From positions 1 through 34,237 of the forward strand of contig JAJDEH010000040.1 in assembly GCA_029259935.1 (NCBI GenBank): a DNA stretch of 34,237 nucleotides, in the 5' to 3' direction. The notes under the pieces are model-generated. The model was given only the letters and a program-made list of their open reading frames with translations. It was not told the origin of the DNA and searched no databases. This document shows positions 1 through 8,780 of the stretch, in pieces (the first letter of the stretch is position 1; the number at the start of each line of letters is the position of its first letter). A program made the position numbers and the translations under genes. The stretch comes from Planctomycetota bacterium. Its GTDB lineage: Bacteria; Planctomycetota; Planctomycetia; Pirellulales; Pirellulaceae.

Positions 1-1331
1 GGTGAGCCGCCCGCGGCGACCAGTTCCGGCGACGTAATTGGATCTTCATTCATACGGAATATCGACTCGACGTTGCCACGCAGCACTTGCGTGCCCAACG
101 CGATGGCCTGTTCTTCGCTCCAGCCGCGATCAATCACATAGCCTTCGGCCAAAATCTTCGCCAGAATCCGCTTGTACATATTGAATTTCGGCAGCGCGAA
201 TTCAAGTTTGTACATGTCGCTGTAATAGGCGATTTGCTTGGTACGGGGAACGGCCTCCAAGCGGGCGGCCGCGTCATGTTCGATAAACGTAGGTGTGTTG
301 CTGTACCACCAATGGCCGTTGGTCACCACGTTGGGGAAGATCCAGGCATAACTGGCGAGTTCCTGATTCGTGACGCTGGCCAAAACCGAGATTGGAAACG
401 TCACTTGGGGAAACGCGTTGAACAACGCTTTGTATTGAATCAGCGACACCCGACTGTCGTAAAGGTCTTGGCCTTGATAGACGCCCTGCTCGTACACACC
501 CCGATTGACGCCAATCATCAAATCGAATGGCAGCCGGTAATCGGCGCAATACTGGGCCAGAGTCCAAAAGACAAAATTCGCCACCGCGCGTCGATCAGCT
601 TCGGTGCTTTGCAAACCGTGAGCGTAGACATTGGCCAATGCCGTATTCGCTCGACCCGCCGAGACTTGGCAAGGGGCAAAATCGGGGGGCAGCGAAATCG
701 CGCAAGCTCGCGCGCCGTGCGAACAAAAATGTTCAAACAACTGGCCGATCGCTTGCACCAATCCGCCAGCCTCGCCACCCGAAAATCCGGTGGCCGCCGC
801 CAGCCGGTCGCGCACTTCGGGTTTGGCCAGATGAAAGACCAGATCGTCCGTTCGCAAACAAGGGATGTACTTTTGGGTGTCAAATCCTTCGAGTGGATCG
901 TCGAAATCATTGGTCAGAAACACGGCCTCTAGCTTGCTGAGCGAGAGTACGGTATCGGGCCAATCATCTTGCGACATTTCGGCCACCGCGCGGTCGTAGA
1001 TCGGTTCCCAGTTGTCGGCCGTGATCTGCCGGCCCTCGAAACCGAACAGGGCCTGCGCCATTTCGACAAACCAACTGTATTGGATGGTGTTGTCAATCGG
1101 TCCCAGATTGGCGATCAGGCGGGCGACCTTTTCCTTGGGATCGAGATCCGGCTCTTCAATCTGGTCCCGCGGCATCCCGGCCGAATGGGCCAGTTCGGTA
1201 TAATAGTGATAGCCCAGAATGTCGGCTGGAGTTTGTGACGCCGGGTTCAGCGCGTTGATGTGGGTGTGGGGATCGATGAGTACGACTTGGGAGAGCTGGT
1301 CGTAGAGACGCTGTCGGAGATCTAGCGACAT
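1..1331 (-). CDS. uronate (glucuronate) isomerase-like protein, 3' end beyond window
   Basis: The reading frame runs from an ATG at 1331 leftwards off the window edge with no stop, giving at least 443 residues. An HxH metal-binding motif (LIDPHTHI, H22 and H24) lies near the N-terminus, as in the amidohydrolase superfamily. The C-terminal part carries NGHWWYSNTP followed by a YYSDMYKLEFALPK stretch, which resembles the conserved C-terminal region of the UxaC/COG1904 uronate isomerases. Those enzymes interconvert aldo- and keto-uronates (D-glucuronate to D-fructuronate) in the cytoplasm and are usually about 470 residues, so probably only a short tail is missing. The protein is divergent from the classic enzyme, so the exact substrate is uncertain. 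It lies 217 bp downstream of a nucleotide-sugar dehydrogenase on the same strand. No clear Shine-Dalgarno site precedes the ATG. Confidence 0.78.
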   Translation of the reverse strand, partial: MSLDLRQRLYDQLSQVVLIDPHTHINALNPASQTPADILGYHYYTELAHSAGMPRDQIEEPDLDPKEKVARLIANLGPIDNTIQYSWFVEMAQALFGFEGRQITADNWEPIYDRAVAEMSQDDWPDTVLSLSKLEAVFLTNDFDDPLEGFDTQKYIPCLRTDDLVFHLAKPEVRDRLAAATGFSGGEAGGLVQAIGQLFEHFCSHGARACAISLPPDFAPCQVSAGRANTALANVYAHGLQSTEADRRAVANFVFWTLAQYCADYRLPFDLMIGVNRGVYEQGVYQGQDLYDSRVSLIQYKALFNAFPQVTFPISVLASVTNQELASYAWIFPNVVTNGHWWYSNTPTFIEHDAAARLEAVPRTKQIAYYSDMYKLEFALPKFNMYKRILAKILAEGYVIDRGWSEEQAIALGTQVLRGNVESIFRMNEDPITSPELVAAGGS

Positions 1332-1548
1332 TCAAAACACCGTCGAAAAGATGTGAGCTTGGTCGGGAATTGTGTTGACTGGATGCAAGTTCTTGAGAGG
1401 CGACCACCTAGCCGACTGGCCCTCGCAAGAGTCATGCTTCACAACTCGTGCCATGGCATTCGTTGAGATATAACAGATTATTGCATACCTGGGCAGGCGG
1501 TCCACCTGTGCCCAGAAAATCGTTGGCCCGAGGGCTTGTGACCGTCCT

Positions 1549-2892
1549 TCACGCTTTGTGGATTTTTTGGCGGTTGTCGCGGACTTCCTTGGTCGCGTTT
1601 CTCGTGTCGACCACCAACTGAGAATGCTGAACGATGAAATCGTAGTCGTAGGCAGTGTGGTCGGTGGCGATCAACGTACAGTCTTGTGCTGACAGGAATT
1701 CGCTCGTGAGCGGCTGGCTGTGCAGCTTGGGAACTTGATAATGCCGCATCGAGGGCAGGTCCGCGATGAAGGGATCGTTGTAGCTCAATTCCGCTCCGCC
1801 CGCTTGCAACAACTCCATCAGCCTGAACGACGGACTTTCGCGCGGGTCGTCAATATCTTTCTTATAGGCCACTCCCAGCACCGCGACGCGGCTGCCGTTG
1901 AGCGGTTTCCGCGCTTGGTTCAAGCTTTGAATGACTTGCCGGACCACATATTCGGGCATGCTCGAATTAATCTCACCCGCCAGTTCGATGAACCGTGTGG
2001 GAACTTCATGACGACGGGCAACCCAGCTCAAATAAAACGGGTCGATGGGGATACAGTGGCCGCCCAACCCGGGGCCCGGATAGAAAGCCTGAAACCCAAA
2101 AGGCTTCGTTTTGGCCGCGTCGATCACTTCCCAGACGTCGATCCCCAACCGGTCGAATAGAATTTTCAGTTCGTTGACCATGGCGATGTTCACCGAGCGA
2201 TAGACGTTTTCCAGGATCTTGCACGCTTCGGAAACTTCACAGCTTGATACCGCGACGGTACGAACGACCGCGTGCGAATAAAGGGACTCGGCCAGTTCGA
2301 GACTCTTGGGATCGATGCCGCCCACGACTTTGGGGATTTTCCCCGCTGAGAACTCGGCGTTGCCGGGATCTTCGCGTTCGGGGCTATAGGCCAGGAAGAA
2401 GTCTGCACCGCATTGCATTCCCGACTGAGCCAATATCGGCAGCACGACCTCCCGTGTCGTTCCCGGATAGGTGGTGCTTTCCAGAATGACAAGCTGGCCG
2501 CGACGCAGTGATGCCGCGATTTGCTCGGACGTGGAAGTAATGTAGGAGAGGTCTGGTTCACGGCTTTCGGTAAGTGGCGTGGGAACACAGATAATGACAA
2601 TTTCCGGTTCGGCCAACCGCTGCATATCGGCGGTCGCCACAAATCGGTCTTCGGCAATTTGCTTGGCGATGCGCTCGGAGGGGATGTGTTTGATGTAGCT
2701 CTCGCCCGCCATCAGCCGATCAACCTTTCGTTGATCGACGTCAAATCCCATCGTTCGAAAGCCGGCATCCACAAAGGCTTGAATTAGCGGGAGCCCGACG
2801 TAGCCCAATCCAACAACCCCCACCAGCGCGTCTTTTCGCTGGATGGCTTGCTGGAGTCCTTCGAAAGAACTCGCACTCGATGTTGCGTTCAT
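1549..2892 (-). CDS. nucleotide-sugar dehydrogenase (UDP-N-acetylglucosamine/mannosamine 6-dehydrogenase type)
   Basis: This is a 447-residue, full-length member of the UDP-glucose/GDP-mannose dehydrogenase family. These enzymes oxidise C6 of a nucleotide sugar to a uronate with two NAD+ and feed surface polysaccharide synthesis. Visible motifs are the N-terminal Rossmann loop GVVGLGYVGLP (residues 25-35), the ESTTYPGTT segment (138-146), the central helix region around KILENVYRSVNIAMVNE and the catalytic cysteine C280 in GGHCIPIDPFYL. The combination of GHCIPIDP and ESTTYPGTT is typical of the WbpA/WbpO/TviB group acting on N-acetylated hexosamines rather than of UDP-glucose dehydrogenase, but substrate cannot be proved from sequence. 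ATG at 2892 is preceded by a weak purine-rich stretch (GAAAGACGG). The downstream uronate isomerase-like gene on the same strand may be functionally linked, although a 217-bp gap separates them. Confidence 0.9.
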   Translation of the reverse strand: MNATSSASSFEGLQQAIQRKDALVGVVGLGYVGLPLIQAFVDAGFRTMGFDVDQRKVDRLMAGESYIKHIPSERIAKQIAEDRFVATADMQRLAEPEIVIICVPTPLTESREPDLSYITSTSEQIAASLRRGQLVILESTTYPGTTREVVLPILAQSGMQCGADFFLAYSPEREDPGNAEFSAGKIPKVVGGIDPKSLELAESLYSHAVVRTVAVSSCEVSEACKILENVYRSVNIAMVNELKILFDRLGIDVWEVIDAAKTKPFGFQAFYPGPGLGGHCIPIDPFYLSWVARRHEVPTRFIELAGEINSSMPEYVVRQVIQSLNQARKPLNGSRVAVLGVAYKKDIDDPRESPSFRLMELLQAGGAELSYNDPFIADLPSMRHYQVPKLHSQPLTSEFLSAQDCTLIATDHTAYDYDFIVQHSQLVVDTRNATKEVRDNRQKIHKA

Positions 2893-3168
2893 TCCAATCC
2901 GTCTTTCTATGATTCACCGGATCTTCGCCGGCCGTGTTCCGGAGGCCTCTGATTCTACCGATTTATGGACCATCGAGGAATGAGCTTAGCGGCTCGCGGG
3001 CGAACCGGCGGGCGCCTTGTAGGTCAATCGGCCCGTGTGTGGTAGCATTGGAGTGATGGGAGATGTGGAGGCTGAGCGGACGGGACCGGTGTCGCCCTTT
3101 CCGCCTCATCCCACTTGGCGCGGCCGCCTCAGGAAGTTTCCAACCACATCCAATCGGGTACCAGCTCG

Positions 3169-5595
3169 ATGGCAACTCTGCATGTTGTTCGGGGTCCCAA
3201 TGCGGGAACCGCATTCAAGCTCCATCGCGATACGACCATCATCGGTCGCGATGAGAGTTGTTGCGATATCGTGCTCGACCATACAGCCGTCAGCCGCCGA
3301 CAGACGTCGATCACCCTTGTCGACGGGAAGTACCTGGTGGAAGACTTGGTCAGCCGCAACGGCACGATCCTCAACGGCACCGTGCTTCGTCCGGGTCCCG
3401 ATGGGCAGCAACCACTGGCGGACGGAGATCAGCTTGAACTGAGCGTCTTCTTTCTCGCTTTTGACAAGGAGGACCGCACCGGTGAGCATCGCGTGGTGGT
3501 AACTTCCGGGGATCGGGAACCCGACGTGGAAGTTGCGTCGGAAGTCGATGTGGGGGCCGACGGTTCGTCGTTCCGAAAGAACGAGCAGTCCGCGGCCAAG
3601 CTGCGCACGGCGCTGGCGATTATCGAAGAGATGTCGGGGATCATCGAGCTGAAGGACGTTTTCTCCAAGATCCTCGAGAGTCTGCTGCATAACTTTCCGA
3701 ACGCCGGTCATGGATTCATCTTGATGCGCGACGCAGCCGACGAACCGTTCACCACCGTGGCGACAAACGAAGGCAACGGCGATGGTCAAACTCGCCACAT
3801 CAGCAGCACCATCGTGAATCTTGTGGCGGACACGCAAAAGGCGATCCTCTCGAAAGACGCCATGATGGACGAGCGGTTTCAGAGTAGCTCCAGCGTCCGT
3901 GGACTGAAGTTGCGGTCGATCATGTGCGCGCCGCTGATCGGTAAGAATCGTCAGACGATGGGCCTGATGCAATTAGAAGTGTCGGGAATCAGCAAACCGT
4001 TCACTCAAGACGATCTGGATATCTTTGCCGCCGTCGCGCGAAATCTGTCGGTGGCCGTGGAAAATGCAAGAATGCACGACGCGGCCACGCGCGAGCATCG
4101 CATTCAAGAGCAGCGATTGCGAACGCTGATCGACTATGCGCCCGAGGCCATCGTGGTGCTGGACGCCGACACGGGATTGTTCGTCGACGCGAATGAAAAC
4201 GCCCTGCAACTGTACGGGGTGCCGCGCGACGAGCTGTACAAGATGGGTCCGGTCAACACCAGCCCTCCCGAACTGGACGGCCGTCCCACCGCCGACGTGG
4301 CGCGGGAAAAAGTCGGAGCCGCGCTGGCGGGTGAAGTGCCGGTGTTCGAATGGTTGCACCAGAACGCCGAAGGACAGTTGATCTCTTGTGAAGTCCGCCT
4401 GGTGCGGATGCCCTCGGCCAGCGGAAATTTGATTCGCGGCAGTATCACGGACATCACCGACCGCAAGCATGCGGAGCGGGTCCTACGAGAAAACGAGCAA
4501 CGATTGCGATTGATCGTCGAACAGTTGCCGGCCATCATCTGGACGACCGACGAAGAGCTGAATTTCACGTCGAGCCAAGGCGCGGCGCTTCAGGGCCTGC
4601 ATTTGGAAACCAACGAAGTTGTCGGGCAATCGCTGTACGAATTCTTCCAAATCGAAGGCACCAAGCATCCCCGCATCGCGCCCCACTTGAGTGCGCTCAT
4701 GGGTAACTCAGCCGTGCTAACCGAAGAGTGGGCCGGGCGCGCCTTCGAGGCTCGCGTTGAACCGCTCCGTGATCAAGACGGCCGCATTCGGGGCACGGTC
4801 GGAATTGCCCATGACGTAACCGAGCGGATCGAAGCGGCTCACAAGCTGCAAGTCGCCAACGACCGTCTGGAGGAGCGAGTCGAACAACGCACCGCGCAGC
4901 TTGCCGCTTCCAATGCCGACCTGGAACAATTTGCCTATATCGTTTCCCACGATCTGCTGGAACCCCTGCGGTCGATTCATGGATTTTGCGGCCTCTTGAA
5001 GAAACGTTATGAAGGAAGGCTCGACGAAAAAGCGGATGAATATATCAATTTCGCGATGGACGCCGCGAAACACATGCAAACTCTAATACGCGAGTTGTTG
5101 CATTATTCACGAGTCGCCACGCGCGCCAAGAAACACGAACCGGTGGACTGCAATGAAGTCTGCGATGCGGCGATCTCGAACTTGAAGGCCGCCATTGAGG
5201 AAAGTCAGGCCGTTGTCGAACGCGGCGATTTGCCGTCGGTGATGGGCGATCGCACGCGGCTGATTCAGCTATTTCAGAATCTGATCGCCAATGCGACTCG
5301 ATTTCATGGAGAACGGAACCCTGTCGTTCACATCCGCGTTGTCGATGCGGGCGACCAATGGCGAATCGAGGTCCAGGATAACGGGATTGGCGTGCACCCC
5401 GACCATGCCGACCGCATCTTTATGATATTTCAGCGACTTCATCACCGGGAATCGTTTCCTGGCGTTGGCATCGGATTGGCGATCTGCAAGAAGGTCGTCG
5501 AAGCGCACCGGGGGACGATCGGAGTCGAGTCGTCGCCAGGCGAAGGCGCGACCTTTTTCTTCACTCTGCGGAAATCCGAAATCGCCCAGCCATAG
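3169..5595 (+). CDS. FHA-GAF-PAS-PAS sensor histidine kinase
   Basis: The frame is open from a TTG at 3115, but the first residues that fit a domain begin at the ATG at 3169, giving 808 residues. Domain order: FHA (about 1-95; GRDESC, then SRNGTILNG, the phosphothreonine-binding signatures), GAF (about 130-300), PAS1 (about 312-435, starting QRLRTLIDYAPEAIVV), PAS2 (about 444-560), a coiled-coil linker, HisKA with phospho-acceptor H594 in YIVSHDLLEPLRS, and a HATPase_c domain with N708 in NLIANATRF, D737 in DNGIG and GVGIGLAICKK. No transmembrane segment or receiver domain is seen, so it should be cytoplasmic and pass phosphate to a separate regulator that is not in this window. The FHA domain suggests input from Ser/Thr phosphorylation. 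A second kinase follows 257 bp downstream. No good ribosome binding site precedes either start. Confidence 0.92.
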   Translation: MATLHVVRGPNAGTAFKLHRDTTIIGRDESCCDIVLDHTAVSRRQTSITLVDGKYLVEDLVSRNGTILNGTVLRPGPDGQQPLADGDQLELSVFFLAFDKEDRTGEHRVVVTSGDREPDVEVASEVDVGADGSSFRKNEQSAAKLRTALAIIEEMSGIIELKDVFSKILESLLHNFPNAGHGFILMRDAADEPFTTVATNEGNGDGQTRHISSTIVNLVADTQKAILSKDAMMDERFQSSSSVRGLKLRSIMCAPLIGKNRQTMGLMQLEVSGISKPFTQDDLDIFAAVARNLSVAVENARMHDAATREHRIQEQRLRTLIDYAPEAIVVLDADTGLFVDANENALQLYGVPRDELYKMGPVNTSPPELDGRPTADVAREKVGAALAGEVPVFEWLHQNAEGQLISCEVRLVRMPSASGNLIRGSITDITDRKHAERVLRENEQRLRLIVEQLPAIIWTTDEELNFTSSQGAALQGLHLETNEVVGQSLYEFFQIEGTKHPRIAPHLSALMGNSAVLTEEWAGRAFEARVEPLRDQDGRIRGTVGIAHDVTERIEAAHKLQVANDRLEERVEQRTAQLAASNADLEQFAYIVSHDLLEPLRSIHGFCGLLKKRYEGRLDEKADEYINFAMDAAKHMQTLIRELLHYSRVATRAKKHEPVDCNEVCDAAISNLKAAIEESQAVVERGDLPSVMGDRTRLIQLFQNLIANATRFHGERNPVVHIRVVDAGDQWRIEVQDNGIGVHPDHADRIFMIFQRLHHRESFPGVGIGLAICKKVVEAHRGTIGVESSPGEGATFFFTLRKSEIAQP

Positions 5596-5852
5596 CGGGG
5601 GAGTGCCGGCCAAAATAGAGTAGTGATCTCGCGACAATCTCACTGCTTTCTCCATTTGAACCGGCTTTCATCTCGGCTGCGTGGCCTGAAAGCTTTGGCC
5701 GAGTTTATATGATTCCAATAATAGAGAAGTAAGCCAATTCACCGACAAGGATGTTATTAGGTCGTAGCTTGAATATAATTCAACCTCTCAACCCGCCGGA
5801 CCCCCGCCTTATTAATCGCCCTTGGAATTCCCGGGCCTTCACATGGTGATCG

Positions 5853-7025
5853 ATGTTAGCCGATTCGCAGCAGGAAATTCAACGCCTCAAAAGCCGCGTT
5901 GCCGAACTCGAACAAGTGATCGCGTACCGTGATAAAATTGAGGAAGCCTTGCGGCTCTCACATGATGAACTGGAAGATCTGGTTGCCGAAAGCACCACCG
6001 AATTGGTGCAATCCGAGGAACGTTGGCGATCGCTTGTCGAGACGGCTCCCGACTTTATCTTGGTCCTCAATCCCGACGCCTCGATTCGGTTCATCAATCG
6101 CACGCGACCCGGCTACACAATGGAGCAGGTGATCGGATCGAGCGGGTTGAACTACGCCAATTCGGAAGATCACCATTTGCTACTGCAGTGCATCGAAACG
6201 GTCATGGAAACTGCGGCTCTTCAAAGCCTGGAAACCAGTGTTTCGGATCCGGACGGCACGGTGCATTGGTATTCGTCGCGCATGGGGCCGTTTCTTGAGA
6301 ACGGAAAAATCGTCGGCGTCACCTGTTTCGCCACCGATATCACTTCGCGAAAACTGGCCGAAGTTCAACTGAAGGCGGAAGAGCGGCTGCTACGCCGGTT
6401 GCTCAATCTGCATGAGAAAGAGCGCCAGTTGATTGCCCATGACATTCACGACGGTTTTGTGCAGTTCGTGACTGGGGCCAAGATGATTCTCGAATCGGTG
6501 CGTTACAAATTGCAGCAACGAGAAGACGAAAATCTGCCCCAGGTGGACAAGGTAAGTGATCTCATGTCCGAAGCGATCTCCGAAGCGCGGCGGATGATTG
6601 GCGACTTGCGGCCCATCATTATCGACGAACGGGGAGTCGTGGATGCCATCAAGTATCTGATCGCCGACTTGGAGCGAAAGGATGAGTTGTCGGTCGAATT
6701 CGCGCATGAGGTCACGTTTAAAAGGTTGGACCCGATGCTGGAAGGCGCGTTGTTTCGCATCGTGCAGGAGGCGTTGACGAATGTCAATCGGCACAGCGGG
6801 GCCCAACACGCGTCCGTCCACCTGACCCAACAGCAAGATCAAGTTCAGCTTGAGATTCAAGACCAAGGAGTGGGGTTCGACATCGAGAAGGTGCCCGCGG
6901 ACCGCTTTGGCATCCGCGGCATTCGCGAACGGGCCCGGCTGTTCGGAGGCACATCCGAGATTCAGAGCCAACCGGGCGCGGGCACCAAGATCAGCGTCCA
7001 GGTGCCCGTCGCGACGGCCGATTGA
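5853..7025 (+). CDS. PAS domain sensor histidine kinase, NarL-system (HisKA_3) type
   Basis: The protein has 390 residues. A coiled-coil N-terminus (about 1-55) leads into one PAS domain (about 58-170, starting ERWRSLVETAPDFILVL). A HisKA_3 dimerisation domain follows with ERQLIAHDIHDGFVQ, where H199 is the expected phospho-acceptor (the H of the HD pair). The HATPase_c domain has N310 in VQEALTNVNRHS, DQGVGFD, and FGIRGIRERARLFGG. This class normally phosphorylates LuxR/NarL-type response regulators; none is encoded in the window. There is no membrane segment. The gene follows another kinase on the same strand, so the two may share inputs, but the 257-bp gap does not prove an operon. ATG at 5853 is the first in-frame start before the coiled coil. 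It ends in TGA, evidence that TGA is a normal stop here. Confidence 0.92.
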   Translation: MLADSQQEIQRLKSRVAELEQVIAYRDKIEEALRLSHDELEDLVAESTTELVQSEERWRSLVETAPDFILVLNPDASIRFINRTRPGYTMEQVIGSSGLNYANSEDHHLLLQCIETVMETAALQSLETSVSDPDGTVHWYSSRMGPFLENGKIVGVTCFATDITSRKLAEVQLKAEERLLRRLLNLHEKERQLIAHDIHDGFVQFVTGAKMILESVRYKLQQREDENLPQVDKVSDLMSEAISEARRMIGDLRPIIIDERGVVDAIKYLIADLERKDELSVEFAHEVTFKRLDPMLEGALFRIVQEALTNVNRHSGAQHASVHLTQQQDQVQLEIQDQGVGFDIEKVPADRFGIRGIRERARLFGGTSEIQSQPGAGTKISVQVPVATAD

Positions 7026-7536
7026 GCGGTTGCTCAGTTGGGACGAGCGCCCACCGCCTTCTCAACCAATTTGTGGCCAGCGGAGTAACGATGACGACCT
7101 TAGGGGCATGACCCGGCGTTGGTGGTGGTCGAATGCCGGCATCATTCGTAATCTTTCCGAGGTGATGCAGCGGGTCGAATCGTGCGGCCAATAGCGATGT
7201 TAACGGCGCGGGTTCCGTTCTCCCCAATGCAAGGGCAAGCGAGAAGGGGCCACAGTGATCGCCCAATTATCGAAGATCGCCCGCGGAAAGCCATGTCGGT
7301 GCATGCTTGATTTTCCGGTTCGTGTTCTCCTAAACCGTTACCACCGCTGGACAAGCCAGCAGCGGCACCCCACGCCGTCCGCTCTTAGCTTCTCTTGTGA
7401 CGAGGGAGATCTTTGACCGAACCCATCCCCTAACCTATTAAATACAAAGAGGCGTAGGTGGGGAGATTGCGTCTCCGTATTGCCATTCGCTTCATGATGG
7501 TTGTGACGGTTACACCAACAAACCTAGTTTAACACC
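7026..7536. other. 511-bp intergenic region without a supported gene
   Basis: Short frames crossing this region have no recognisable domain or start signal and look like chance ORFs. The only structure noticed is a small inverted repeat around 7344-7365. The last 80 bases are relatively AT-rich and could hold the promoter of the coiled-coil gene that starts at 7537. Confidence 0.5.
7344..7365. repeat. REP-like small palindrome
   Basis: CCGCTG at 7344-7349 pairs with CAGCGG at 7360-7365 around a 10-nt spacer. Read on the minus strand, the surrounding bases (GGTGCCGCTGCTGGC) resemble a diverged form of the GTGCCACTGGC hairpins at 21324 and 33319. The stem is short, so this is a weak call. Confidence 0.3.
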
Positions 7537-8760
7537 ATGGAAGACCAGCTACGAGAAAGCGATTCGACCGAACCGATGTGGGGAGAGTTTGCCGAAACTC
7601 TGACCCAGCATCAACAGCGCGCCGAAAAGATGTTAGCAACGGAAAGTGAACGCATCCAACGGTTGGAATCGTCGTTGGATGATCAAGTGCGCCAGCTTTG
7701 CGCGGAATCCGAGCGGCTAGAAGACCAACTTCAGCACCGCGAGCAGGAACTTGATCGACGGGAAAACGAAATCGCTCAGCAGGTCGAGCACCTCCAAGAG
7801 TTGCGAACCAGCCTGACCGAAGCCCAGGCTCAGTGGCACCAGTTGCAACTCGAAACCGCTAAACAACAGGAAGCCTTGTTGAGCGAACTGCGCGACAAGC
7901 ACACACAGCTCGACGACAAACGGACCGAATTGGAATCGCTGCGGGAAGCCGCCTTGCAGCAGGCCTCCGCCGGCGAGGTGGATCCGTCCATTTTGATGGA
8001 ACTGGAACAATTGCGCGCCGAGCGACGCCAGCTCTTGCAGCGGGTAGAGGAAGCGGAAGCTGCCGGCACCGGCGGAGCCGCCTCGGAAGATCCCGCTGCC
8101 GCCGAACAAATCCAACAGCTTGAGCAACGGCTCGAGATGGCGATGGGCGACCTGCGCGAGCTGAAGAAGACGAACGAAGATCTAGAGCAACAGTTGGTCG
8201 AACAGGCTGCGGCCGCGCCAGTCGCCGGCTTCGCGGGTGCCATTCCGGGCGGCCCCATGGACTGGGAAGCTCAAAAGCAACAAATGCTCGCTCAGCTCGA
8301 AAATGAAGGCGATGGCGAAGGCGATCAGGAAGAGGACGTCGAACGGCGGCTTGAATTGAATCAAGTTATCAGGGCGACCGATAAGCTGGTCTCCGATAAG
8401 CAAGGCGAGATCGACGAACTGAAAAAACTGCTAGATCACCAATCCAATAACATCGGCGACGTGGCCGTGGGCGCGGCCGCCATCGGAGAAATGCTGGGCC
8501 AGGACGAACTGGTTGTCCAAGAGCGAGAAAGCTTGCGGCAGATGCAGGATGAGTGGCGCGCAAAGATGCGAAAGGCGGAGGTCGAAATCTCCATGGAGCG
8601 CGCTCAACTGGCCCGCGAGCGAATGGAGTTGGAGGAGAAGAGCCTGATGATTAAGCGTTCCCAGCCAGCCCAGTCGAACGCTCCCGCCGAAGAATCAAAG
8701 CAGGCTTCGAAAAAACACTGGCTGGCGCGTCTGGGCTTGATAGAAAACGATGAAGGTTAA
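7537..8760 (+). CDS. long coiled-coil protein of unknown function
   Basis: I do not recognise a family. The 407-residue product is dominated by Glu, Gln, Arg and Leu heptads predicted to form coiled coil over about residues 20-225 and again about 270-375. Two flexible breaks interrupt it: an Ala/Gly-rich segment near 170-185 and AAAAPVAGFAGAIPGG near 225-240. There is no signal peptide or membrane helix, so it is probably cytoplasmic. The C-terminus is basic then hydrophobic (KHWLARLGLIENDEG), possibly a docking peptide. A structural or scaffolding role is a guess from composition only. It is convergent with proB, with only 20 bases between the stop codons. ATG at 7537 has no evident Shine-Dalgarno site, and the 511-bp region upstream suggests its own promoter. 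Confidence 0.8.
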   Translation: MEDQLRESDSTEPMWGEFAETLTQHQQRAEKMLATESERIQRLESSLDDQVRQLCAESERLEDQLQHREQELDRRENEIAQQVEHLQELRTSLTEAQAQWHQLQLETAKQQEALLSELRDKHTQLDDKRTELESLREAALQQASAGEVDPSILMELEQLRAERRQLLQRVEEAEAAGTGGAASEDPAAAEQIQQLEQRLEMAMGDLRELKKTNEDLEQQLVEQAAAAPVAGFAGAIPGGPMDWEAQKQQMLAQLENEGDGEGDQEEDVERRLELNQVIRATDKLVSDKQGEIDELKKLLDHQSNNIGDVAVGAAAIGEMLGQDELVVQERESLRQMQDEWRAKMRKAEVEISMERAQLARERMELEEKSLMIKRSQPAQSNAPAEESKQASKKHWLARLGLIENDEG

Positions 8761-8764
8761 ATCT

Positions 8765-8779
8765 CGCGCCGCCGGCGCG
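8765..8779. terminator. GC-rich hairpin between convergent genes
   Basis: CGCGCC (8765-8770) and GGCGCG (8774-8779) form a perfect 6-bp stem with a 3-nt loop, filling the gap between the stop codons of the coiled-coil gene and proB. Neither side has a T-run, so it is a possible bidirectional hairpin rather than a canonical terminator. Confidence 0.4.
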
Positions 8780-8780
8780 T

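Noticed and set aside
3115..3168. TTG start at 3115 for the FHA kinase
   Set aside because: The extra 18 residues have no domain content and the FHA domain begins directly after the ATG at 3169.
7026..7536. Short ORFs in the gap after the second kinase
   Set aside because: They overlap each other on both strands, lack domains and mostly start inside the kinase gene.
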